Below are positions 26,634 to 34,439 of a stretch of DNA of 64,000 nucleotides, one piece after another (position 1 is the stretch's first letter; every line of letters starts with the position of its first letter). The position numbers were made by a program, and so were the translations under genes. The notes under the pieces are model-generated. The model saw only the letters and a list, made by a program, of their open reading frames with translations. It ran no database searches and was not told the origin of the DNA. Origin of the DNA: Anaerovirgula multivorans (GTDB lineage: Bacteria; Bacillota; Clostridia; Peptostreptococcales; Natronincolaceae); contig NZ_FZOJ01000008.1 of NCBI RefSeq assembly GCF_900188145.1, positions 1-64,000 of the forward strand, given 5' to 3'.

Positions 26634-27665
26634 CTAACTAATAATTTCTTTGATAATATCTACAGCATCAAGAACGTCCTGTCTGCTAACATCTTTATGA
26701 GTTACAAACCTAATGACATAATCATTACGAGGATTTGCTAATAATCCTTTATTTTGAAACAGCTGTATTAATTGAGCTGTAGTAAATATAGTATTTGAAA
26801 AATCAACATTAATCATGTTAGAATGTACTTTGTTTACATCTACTAGTATATTGGGAATGTCATTCAATTTTTCTGCTAATAACTTAGCATTTTGATAGTC
26901 TTCTTCTAGTCTTGTTGTCATTTCTTCTAAAGCCATACTAGCTGCTGCTGCAATAACACCAACTTGACGCATACCACCCCCTAGCATTTTTCTAAATTTT
27001 CTAGCACGATTAATAAAGTCTTTAGTGCTTACCAGCATACTTCCAATAGGAGCACCTAATCCCTTTGAAAAACAAAACATAACTGAGTTTACATATTGTG
27101 CAATTTCTTTAACTTCAACGTTTAGATAGTTAGCTGCGTTGAAAATTCGTGCTCCATCTAAATGGACTGGAATATTATTTTCTTTTGCTAAGGTATAAAT
27201 TTCTTTCATATTGGTTAAAGGAATTGCCATCCCTCCCGCCATATTATGAGTATTTTCTAAACAAATTAGTCCTGTTTCAGGAAAGTGAATGTTTTCTTTT
27301 CTTATTGCATTTTTTATATCCGACGGGTTCATTATTCCTTCAATACCCTTTATAGGTTTTGCTTGAACGTTGGCAACCCTTGCAATCCCCGCAACTTCAT
27401 ATAGATAAATGTGACTGCTTTCTTCTAAAATCACCTCTTGCCCTGGAGTCGTATGTGTCATGACTGCTAATAGGTTTCCCATTGTACCTGTTGGTACAAA
27501 CAAACCTGCTTCTTTACCTAGTAGGTCAGCTGCTAAAGCTTCTAATTCATTGGTAGTTATATCATCTCCATATACATCATCTCCAAGTTTAGCTTGCACC
27601 ATTTTTTCAAACATTTTATCTGTTGGTAAGGTAACGGTATCACTTCTAAAGTCCAGTTTTTTCAT
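26634..27665 (-). CDS. ltaE: Low-specificity threonine aldolase
   Basis: PLP enzyme cleaving threonine/allo-threonine to glycine and acetaldehyde. The PLP lysine is in FCFSKGLGAPIGS. Other family motifs are DFRSDTVTLP, GDDVYGDD and HLDGARIFNAA. 343 residues. The ATG at 27665 follows AAAGGAG; the GTG at 27677 overlaps that site. The stereo-preference (L- or D-allo-) cannot be read from sequence, so the symbol is provisional. It is probably co-transcribed with rarA. Confidence 0.92.
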   Translation of the reverse strand: MKKLDFRSDTVTLPTDKMFEKMVQAKLGDDVYGDDITTNELEALAADLLGKEAGLFVPTGTMGNLLAVMTHTTPGQEVILEESSHIYLYEVAGIARVANVQAKPIKGIEGIMNPSDIKNAIRKENIHFPETGLICLENTHNMAGGMAIPLTNMKEIYTLAKENNIPVHLDGARIFNAANYLNVEVKEIAQYVNSVMFCFSKGLGAPIGSMLVSTKDFINRARKFRKMLGGGMRQVGVIAAAASMALEEMTTRLEEDYQNAKLLAEKLNDIPNILVDVNKVHSNMINVDFSNTIFTTAQLIQLFQNKGLLANPRNDYVIRFVTHKDVSRQDVLDAVDIIKEIIS

Positions 27666-27740
27666 CTGCTTCTTCACTCCTTTATTTGGTCTTAATAATA
27701 TTATAATTTATTTAGTTGGTTTTTCCAATGACGAAAAAAA

Positions 27741-27764
27741 ATCTGATGCCAAAAGACATCAGAT
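27741..27764 (-). terminator. Terminator of the 307-residue beta-rich protein gene
   Basis: ATCTGATG/CATCAGAT with loop TCTTTTGG and eight Ts on the minus strand, 42 nt past the stop at 27806. Confidence 0.88.
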
Positions 27765-27805
27765 CCGTAATTATATTTTTAATTCTGACAATAGTAATAG
27801 CTGGT

Positions 27806-28729
27806 TTAGCAGGGGTCAGTATCTCCATTAACAAATGGTTCGCTAACTTGTGGTGGGAATAATGGCGGGAATTGGTCTCCACAAATTGGTCTTACTCTTG
27901 CTTCTTGCTCACAGAAACCTGTACTTAATACACATAATTGAACAGGAACCTTAATCTTCTTCTCGCAAGTAATACATAAAGCAAGAATTAGGTTTATAAA
28001 TATTTCTCCTGTTGCTGGATTAAAGTTAATATCTCTTGTAATACTTTGAGTTGCTAATCTTCCTAAGAAGGAAATATTACAAAACTCAGTAAACTGTGGT
28101 AAAAATGCTGAATCAAATACAGACGGCATACATAATTCAAAGAAATTGGTTAAAGTTTGATTTACTGCTGCTCTACCTCTTAATGTAGCAGTTTCAGTAA
28201 CACCTAATGCAGTAATAAATTCTACATCTATCTCTATTATTACTGTTCCTGAAACACATATTTCCTGTGAACCAAAAATTGGTGTTCCTAATCCTTCTTG
28301 GTCACATTCTGTTGTATCAGTAAAGATTAGAAATTGTAATAATCCTGCTGGTCCTGGTACTACAACTGGTTTGCCTCTTTCATCTAGTACGAATTGTGCT
28401 CCTGACAAAGTAGTTTTAGGTGTTATTGTTAAGTTTTTAGGGTCATTAATGTTGTTAGGATTAAAAGCTTTTCTAACACGAATATCCAATACTCTTGTAA
28501 TCCTTGATTTAGGTCCACATTTTTTTGTTGGTAGTGTCCCAAATGGGGCTTTAGATACTGGTTGTATTCCTTGAAGGTTAAAGGTTACTGAATCATAAAC
28601 CTTATCTACAAAGATACATTCCCCTACTACATTACTAAGATTTCCATCAAAAACACAACCAGTGTTGGCTATACAGCAGGGCTCATCAATTTGCATAGTT
28701 TCTACACTTAATTGTTTATCTTTTTCCAT
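27806..28729 (-). CDS. Unknown cysteine-rich beta protein (distant paralogue 3)
   Basis: 307 residues with about 15 cysteines and no signal peptide. The opening EPCCIANTGCVFDGNL, the IFVDKVYDSV segment and the ending FPPLFPPQVSEPF resemble IIADKVYAHC and the FPRQFED end of the proteins at 21.7-23.1 kb, so it is probably a longer relative with an extra middle region. Like paralogue 2, it is divergent from a propeller gene (28915). Cysteine-rich, unsecreted beta proteins of sporeformers are often coat components; that is inference only. The start follows AAAGGAG. Confidence 0.72.
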   Translation of the reverse strand: MEKDKQLSVETMQIDEPCCIANTGCVFDGNLSNVVGECIFVDKVYDSVTFNLQGIQPVSKAPFGTLPTKKCGPKSRITRVLDIRVRKAFNPNNINDPKNLTITPKTTLSGAQFVLDERGKPVVVPGPAGLLQFLIFTDTTECDQEGLGTPIFGSQEICVSGTVIIEIDVEFITALGVTETATLRGRAAVNQTLTNFFELCMPSVFDSAFLPQFTEFCNISFLGRLATQSITRDINFNPATGEIFINLILALCITCEKKIKVPVQLCVLSTGFCEQEARVRPICGDQFPPLFPPQVSEPFVNGDTDPC

Positions 28730-28914
28730 TCATATCAACTCCTTTTAATAATTGCCTAACATATATATATTGTTTTTTTATACTTCCCCTTACTGTAAAA
28801 TATGAATTCATCTGATTTATGGTGCTATTAATATGTAATTTTTATTTTTGATTTGCATATATTTTAATAGAATTTATTAATAGGAAATAAGAAAAGTTTA
28901 TAGGATGTGATGCT

Positions 28915-29949
28915 GTGGGCTTAGTAGTAGGATATGAATACATTATTAAAAATTCTAAGGGAAAACTTTATAATTTTTATTTGAACGAGAAACAACAAAT
29001 TGAGTATATAGCTAAAGATGAAGAAAATCGTTGGGCTGAAAAAGACATTGTATTTGAAGAAGCCATAAATAGCTTTTCAGTAGAAATTGACGAACTAGAT
29101 TCAGTTCATATAGTAAGTTATTCTAAAAAAAGAATGATATATTACCACACTAGTGTAAAAAACAATTGGATACATAAAAATATAAAAAGCTATTCAACTG
29201 ATATCAGTGAAATATATTATCCGGTTATTAAAATAATTGATAAAAGTATAAATATTTTTTATTATTTTCATGATAAAAAAGATAAAAGTACATGCGATTT
29301 AGTTCACTTTGTACTTAATGAAGAGAGTGTATGGAAAAGTAGAAACTTATTTGAGATCAACTATAATAAATTTATTAATCCTTTTTATGTTCTATTAAAG
29401 GAGAGTGGTATGTATGTGCTTTTCACATCTCTGATAGGTGAATTTAATCAAGTCTTTTTAACTTCCTTTGATCATCAATTAAATGAATGGCAAAAGCCTA
29501 TTCAAATAACTCAGTCTCCAATCGAAAAGATCTATATCTATGGATTAATAATCAACAGAGATACTCTACATATTACCTGGAGCGAATTTGATGAAAAAGG
29601 TTTAACCGTAAAATATACAAAGTTATGTGAAAAACAATTTGGAGAGGATTCATTCATTCTATCTCTTTCAGAAAAATCAAACTGTTCTTTCCCTATACTA
29701 CTTTCTTATAATGGCCTTCTTTGGTGTACTTGGACACAAATGAACAAGTTATATGCTTGTTACTCTAAGGATGAAGGCAATGAATGGTCTTTTCCTACTA
29801 TAAGGCAAGAAAGCCAACAATTAGAGTTTAAACTTTATCAATATAAAACCAATTATACCGATGATTACCAAAATATAATTTGCAATTATTTGTATGGATC
29901 TTTATATCCCAAAATTCAGTTTTTAGGCTTTGGAGGTGAAATTGTATGA
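28915..29949 (+). CDS. Asp-box beta-propeller protein (no coiled coil)
   Basis: 344 residues, no export signal. It matches the propeller half of the 23229 protein in layout: the N-terminal NSKGKLYNFYLNEKQQIEYI pairs with that protein's SYFFYLNKNQEIHYNI. It also has DSVHIVSYS and LHITWSEF units and one Asp-box, SKDEGNEW. It lacks the coiled-coil tail, which is encoded by the next, overlapping gene. The GTG start at 28915 lies 7 nt after AGGATG; a similar AGGATGTGA leader precedes the 23229 gene. The ligand is unknown. Confidence 0.75.
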   Translation: MGLVVGYEYIIKNSKGKLYNFYLNEKQQIEYIAKDEENRWAEKDIVFEEAINSFSVEIDELDSVHIVSYSKKRMIYYHTSVKNNWIHKNIKSYSTDISEIYYPVIKIIDKSINIFYYFHDKKDKSTCDLVHFVLNEESVWKSRNLFEINYNKFINPFYVLLKESGMYVLFTSLIGEFNQVFLTSFDHQLNEWQKPIQITQSPIEKIYIYGLIINRDTLHITWSEFDEKGLTVKYTKLCEKQFGEDSFILSLSEKSNCSFPILLSYNGLLWCTWTQMNKLYACYSKDEGNEWSFPTIRQESQQLEFKLYQYKTNYTDDYQNIICNYLYGSLYPKIQFLGFGGEIV

Positions 29950-30392
29950 TGAAGTATGAGATAACAAGTCATAATTTTATACCTAAGAAACAGAAAATAG
30001 CTAAACCGCTAGATGTTAAATCATTAGATCAGGAAAACATACTATTAAAAGAAGAAAGAAATAGATTAATAGAAACACTAGAGGATATACAACAACAAAT
30101 TAGTGTCATAGAGGAGGAACTCAATAATAAAGAAAAAGAACTTATACTTTCCAAAGATACCATACTATCTTTGGAAGATAACCTTAGTAAGTATGAAATG
30201 CTAAAAGATGACTTAAATAAGGTTGACTCATTGAAGTTTGAAATTAATTCACTGAGTAGCCAAATTAACAGGTTGAATAAAGAAAACCTAACTTTAAATA
30301 AAGAAAATCTAACTTTAAATGAAGAAATTGAATCTTATAAACAGCATGTTCAAACCCTCTATCTTATACTACTTGTGTTAGCTGTTTTTTAG
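29946..30392 (+). CDS. Coiled-coil protein, split partner of the propeller
   Basis: 148 residues, mostly coiled coil: ENILLKEERNRLIETLEDIQ, EELNNKEKELILSKDT, then a repeated NKENLTLNKENLTLNEE. It closes with a hydrophobic tail (LYLILLVLAVF) that may be a membrane anchor. The ATG overlaps the propeller stop (ATGA) and has GGAGGTG upstream, so the two are translationally coupled. Together the pair equals the single fused protein at 23229, except for the hydrophobic tail. Confidence 0.72.
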   Translation: MMKYEITSHNFIPKKQKIAKPLDVKSLDQENILLKEERNRLIETLEDIQQQISVIEEELNNKEKELILSKDTILSLEDNLSKYEMLKDDLNKVDSLKFEINSLSSQINRLNKENLTLNKENLTLNEEIESYKQHVQTLYLILLVLAVF

Positions 30393-30450
30393 CTAAATGG
30401 ATACAAAAATTATCTATTTTTGTTAATCATAATCTAAGCTAAAAATAAGT

Positions 30451-30475
30451 TCCCCCCTGTTTTGGGGGGATTTTT
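30451..30475 (+). terminator. Terminator of the propeller/coiled-coil operon
   Basis: TCCCCCC/GGGGGGA stem with a 6-nt loop and five Ts, ending at the stop of the convergent gene. Confidence 0.87.
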
Positions 30476-31541
30476 ATGAAATGATTTTTCTATACCAAGT
30501 AGTTTTCATAGAACTAATTATGTTTACATACTGTTTTAAAAGAGCTTCTATTTCTTCGGGAATTGGTAAAATAAACGTATCTATTAAAATGTTTAAGCTT
30601 ATCTCTTTTATAAGTATAGTATACATTTGAATTATTATATCTTCATCAAATAAATCAAGGGGTTCCATCAGTATCCAATATAGCATAGCACTATTTTTTT
30701 CTGTTTTTCTACTAATTAATACTAGTTCTTTTAGTGTACTATTATAATTCACGGTGATTTTTTTACATTGTAATTCCTTACTATGATCATGCCAATAATC
30801 TAATAGGTATCTTGAAGGTAGATTTCTATCGACAGATACAAAGTTATTTAATGTATTTATATTTAATTCTATCAATTCCTCAGTGTATTGAAACACTTTA
30901 TCACATTTTGTATTTTTAATAATGCTTACTTTAGCCTGACGTGTGTAATAGAACTTAGTAAAACCCAGTTTGATCAAAGATTCCTCTGCTAAAATGCTGC
31001 TACTTGAAGCAATGTCCATATTATAAACGCCTTGATTTTTCAAGTTTTTTTGTAAAAAAGTTAACACTTTATGTAAATTTATTAATGTACTATAGGATTT
31101 CGATATATTTAGGCAGTAAATAAATGCATATTGTCCATAGGGCATAGGTTCCTCATGAAGATCTATTCCTATATATCCAATAATTGTTTTGTTATCAAAT
31201 ATTAAATAAAAGTGTTTCTCGTTAAACCAGTTTTTCTTTTTATAATTATTTATCTCTCTTTTTAATGAGTCTGGCAGATTACCATCATACTCCTTTAGTA
31301 AAATGATATTAAGATTGGTTTTTTTCTCATAAGAATTGTCTATTTTTTGTAGCTTCGTAATTAACTGTTGTAAATCCTTGATTACCGATTGTTTTAAAAA
31401 CTTTACTTGATCAATATCTTTCTCTTTGTTTTCTAGTATTTTTATAATATACTCTTCAATATTTAAGTTTTCTTTCCCACATGCTTCTAATAATTTAGTA
31501 TAGAGCATACTAGATAGCTTTAATTCTACTTTATTATCCAT
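30474..31541 (-). CDS. GNAT-like acetyltransferase with N-terminal RHH-like segment
   Basis: 355 residues. Residues 1-40 (VELKLSSMLYTKLLEACGK, IEEYIIKILENKE) resemble a ribbon-helix-helix domain. Residues about 85-210 look like a GNAT fold (FYLIFDNKTIIGYIGIDL, then ESLIKLGFTKFYY). The last 140 residues are unassigned and may be a second, degenerate GNAT-like unit. The acetyl-CoA pyrophosphate loop is not clear, so activity is uncertain. The second of two adjacent ATGs (31541) has the better spacing to GGAGGG. No partner gene is obvious. Confidence 0.6.
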   Translation of the reverse strand: MDNKVELKLSSMLYTKLLEACGKENLNIEEYIIKILENKEKDIDQVKFLKQSVIKDLQQLITKLQKIDNSYEKKTNLNIILLKEYDGNLPDSLKREINNYKKKNWFNEKHFYLIFDNKTIIGYIGIDLHEEPMPYGQYAFIYCLNISKSYSTLINLHKVLTFLQKNLKNQGVYNMDIASSSSILAEESLIKLGFTKFYYTRQAKVSIIKNTKCDKVFQYTEELIELNINTLNNFVSVDRNLPSRYLLDYWHDHSKELQCKKITVNYNSTLKELVLISRKTEKNSAMLYWILMEPLDLFDEDIIIQMYTILIKEISLNILIDTFILPIPEEIEALLKQYVNIISSMKTTWYRKIIS

Positions 31542-32004
31542 CATCTTCCCTCCTTCCTATTAGCATATTTCTTTATTATTGTATTTAGCACTAATCATCC
31601 TAGGATTATGTAATATTGCCTACCTAGTATAAGTCAATCATTGTGCTTTTCATAGCAGATGATTAATATTTTATTGTAGCTTTGTAAAGACGTCCTTATA
31701 TTATTTCAGAGCGTCCCTAATTTGCCTATCATGATTTAATAATGCTAAGTTTTGATAAAATTGTAATTATTCTCAACAACACTTATAGATAACCAACCGT
31801 TTAGGTTAATAAAGATAAATTGTAAAGTTTTTGAGTCTGTCATCCTGAATGCTAGCGAAGAATCTTTTCTTAAAATTCATTATATGTATCTGTATTATCA
31901 ATAGCTACTCATCTTTAAAATGCCTTAAACCTTCTTAGGATTTTATACACTTCAGATATAAAAATAAAAAGATTGCAGCTAATTGCTACAATCTTTTAGG
32001 GATA
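31542..32004. other. Intergenic region of 463 nt
   Basis: No gene is seen. At 31838-31869 it carries TGTCATCCTGAATGCTAGCG and the following AAGAATCTTTTC, which is like the widespread TGTCATCCTGAACG...GAAGGATCTT clostridial repeat. The orr terminator closes the region. The rest is AT-rich with no clear structure. Confidence 0.6.
31967..31997 (-). terminator. Terminator of the ornithine operon
   Basis: AAAAGATTGCAGC pairs with GCTACAATCTTTT (one mismatch) around TAATT, just past the orr stop at 32005, with Ts following on the minus strand. Confidence 0.87.
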
Positions 32005-33069
32005 CTATTTAATAATATTTTTATATACATATTCACTTGTCATCAACGCCATCATGGCTCCATAACCAACATGGAACTTCAGTTCGTCTCCAATTTTTAA
32101 ATTTCTTTCACAGTCGGTTATATCTAGAATTAGGTGATCACTGCTGCTGCCCAATATTTCAATAGATTTATCTATAGGTTCTATCTTATGGGTTCCAAAA
32201 TCCTGTTTTCCTATTGCTAATATGGCCCGTTGTCTCACGCCTTTATCTTCAAATACTGGCACATTACCGAAGGCATCTCTTCCTATTTCCCCGAGAGGGA
32301 GGGATGGTTTTTCTTTAATTTCAATAATTTCTGCTACCAAGGTAAATACATCTTGATAATTATCGGAGATATTTTCACCATATGCGCTTTCTGTTCCTAA
32401 GAGAATAGCTTCGCCTAATCGTAATTGATTGATTCCCTCTATAGCCTTACCTTGCTCTAATATATAAACACTGCTGGAGTTACCCCCACTAACAATCTCT
32501 AGCTTTATATCTAATGTCTCTTCAACATGTTTTCCTAGTTTTACTAGCCTTCCTAGATTTTCCTCATTAGGAATGACGCCCCCATAACAGGTTAAGTTTG
32601 TTCCTATGCCAACAACCTTAATATTTTCTAAAGCTTGTAGTTGGTGGCAAACTGTATCTATTTCATGGTCGTTAAAAAAGCCTTCTCGTAAATCCCCCAG
32701 ATCAATCATCAAAACAATTTTGTGTAATTTACTGTTCTTCTTTGCAGATTCATTTAAAGCTTTAATTGTTTTGATTTCAGAGTTTAGGCTTATATCTGCA
32801 TATTCAACTACTTTTTCTACTTGGCTAATCATGGGAAGTCTTAATAAAATCTTTTCCACAGGAAAATCCTTTAATTTTATTAAGTTTTCTATTCTTGAAT
32901 CAGCAAAATACTTTATTCCACCTTCATAAATTGCTTCAGCGATTTCAGGCATAGCACAAAATCCCTTTGTTACAGCTGCTACATGAATGCCGAAGTCTTT
33001 ATATTTTGTCACCATTCTTTTAGCATTATGCTTCAATTTACTATAATCAACATCTATTCTTGGATTCAT
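32005..33069 (-). CDS. orr: Ornithine racemase (alanine racemase fold, PLP)
   Basis: Interconverts L- and D-ornithine, feeding the D-ornithine aminomutase. 354 residues, fold-type III. The PLP lysine is in VAAVTKGFCAMPE. Other family motifs are LRLPMISQ, MIDLGDLREGF, SGGNSSSVY and LRLGEAILLGTES. It is the last gene of the ord-ort-ora cluster, 14 nt after the MutL-like gene, and is followed by a terminator. The position and family make ornithine the likely substrate. Confidence 0.92.
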   Translation of the reverse strand: MNPRIDVDYSKLKHNAKRMVTKYKDFGIHVAAVTKGFCAMPEIAEAIYEGGIKYFADSRIENLIKLKDFPVEKILLRLPMISQVEKVVEYADISLNSEIKTIKALNESAKKNSKLHKIVLMIDLGDLREGFFNDHEIDTVCHQLQALENIKVVGIGTNLTCYGGVIPNEENLGRLVKLGKHVEETLDIKLEIVSGGNSSSVYILEQGKAIEGINQLRLGEAILLGTESAYGENISDNYQDVFTLVAEIIEIKEKPSLPLGEIGRDAFGNVPVFEDKGVRQRAILAIGKQDFGTHKIEPIDKSIEILGSSSDHLILDITDCERNLKIGDELKFHVGYGAMMALMTSEYVYKNIIK

Positions 33070-33083
33070 TTAACCACTCCCTA

Positions 33084-34439
33084 TTAAATTCCCATACTTT
33101 GTTTCATTAAGCTAAGGGCGGCCTCGGGATATCTTTTAGATAACACACCTAGAGAAGCCATAATGTAATCGTTATCGATTAATATTTTTGCTTCTTCTTT
33201 AGGTAACAGCATATTTTGGGTGTTTTTCTTAATAGCTGTTTTTAATATTTCTACTCGATTTGGTAGTCTAGTCAAGGCGCCACCAGTTCCTATAATATAT
33301 TCGACGTTAGAAAGATCTTTTCCTTCTGCTACTGTCATTTTCCCACCCGGCCCATATAAGTGTCTCAGTTTTCCCACATGTCGTTCTAGAGCCACTTCAA
33401 CTGCTTTTAATGTTAATCTCTCAACAAATTTGATTTGTTCAGCAGTTTTAGGTATGGGTTGATGCTCTTCGATCATCTTGTCTATATTCAATGCTAGTTC
33501 TTCCTGAAGTTTCTCTTTTCCAATACGCTCTACTATGTTTAGCATATTGACATAAACTCCTAAGTCCCCTTCAACAGTTCTTTTAGCTAAAGGTTCTGGA
33601 CTAAGCAAGATACGATTTATTTCTTCGCTTCCTTCAGTAACAGAATGTAAATCTGTTGTTGCCCCACCAACATCAAAGGTAACTAAATCTCCTAAAGCTT
33701 CTTTTAATAGCTTTGATGCCTCCATGACGGAACCTGGTGTAGGAATAATAGGACCTTTTACCATTTCTCTGACTTTTTTCATTCCTGGCGCTTGGGTAAT
33801 ATGAGCTTCAAAGGCATCTTGAATTACTCTTCTGGTTGGTTCAATATTTAATTGATCTATTTTAGGATACACATTTTCAACGATATATAATTCATTACCT
33901 GACTCACCGAATATTTCTTTGATTTCCTCTTGGTTTTCTATATTTCCTGCATAGATGATTGGTGTTTTTAAGTTCAATTCTGCAATTTTTTCTGCATTAT
34001 AGATGGCTGTGTCCCTTTCGCCATAGTCTACGCCACCAGCAATTAATATGATGTTAGGTTTGATCTCAAGAAATTTTTTTATGTCTGTTCTTTTTAGTTT
34101 ACCAGCAGTTATTTTATGAATAATTGCCCCAGCCCCTAGAGCAGCTTCTTTTGCTGCTCGGACTGTCATATCATATACTAACCCATGGACTGTCATTTTC
34201 AAACCACCAGCTGCACTACTGGTTGCCAGCATTTCATCATATTCTATTTTATCAACATCTAGCTTTTTTCTTAAATCTTCTATTGCTCCCTGTAGCCCTA
34301 TATTTACATCCCCTTCTAATACAGTAGTTGGAGATTGTCCCTGCCCAATAAACTTTGGGCAGAGTGTATGAATGTCCTGAAAAGCATTGATCACGGTAGT
34401 TGTGCTACCGATTTCTGCTACTAGAACATTGATTCTCAT
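33084..34439 (-). CDS. MutL/GlmL-like chaperone ATPase for the B12 aminomutase
   Basis: 451 residues. Actin/Hsp70-type ATPase motifs are seen: VLVAEIGSTTTVINAF at the N terminus, VTFDVGGATTDLHSV in the middle and EYIIGTGGALTRLPN near the C terminus. Relatives (GlmL/MutL) lie beside cobalamin mutases and probably repair or reload the cofactor, so its client here should be OraSE. Its ATG overlaps the oraE stop (ATGA), implying coupled translation. Confidence 0.9.
   Translation of the reverse strand: MRINVLVAEIGSTTTVINAFQDIHTLCPKFIGQGQSPTTVLEGDVNIGLQGAIEDLRKKLDVDKIEYDEMLATSSAAGGLKMTVHGLVYDMTVRAAKEAALGAGAIIHKITAGKLKRTDIKKFLEIKPNIILIAGGVDYGERDTAIYNAEKIAELNLKTPIIYAGNIENQEEIKEIFGESGNELYIVENVYPKIDQLNIEPTRRVIQDAFEAHITQAPGMKKVREMVKGPIIPTPGSVMEASKLLKEALGDLVTFDVGGATTDLHSVTEGSEEINRILLSPEPLAKRTVEGDLGVYVNMLNIVERIGKEKLQEELALNIDKMIEEHQPIPKTAEQIKFVERLTLKAVEVALERHVGKLRHLYGPGGKMTVAEGKDLSNVEYIIGTGGALTRLPNRVEILKTAIKKNTQNMLLPKEEAKILIDNDYIMASLGVLSKRYPEAALSLMKQSMGI

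Noticed and set aside
23103..28914. Sporulation sigma-K/sigma-E promoters in the divergent gaps (23103-23228 and 28730-28914)
   Set aside because: CATA-like -10 elements occur, but none matches CATANNNTA with a proper -35, and the gaps are too AT-rich to judge by eye.
31838..31869. TGTCATCCTGAATG-type sequence as a new element
   Set aside because: It resembles a repeat widely spread in clostridial genomes and has no special context here.
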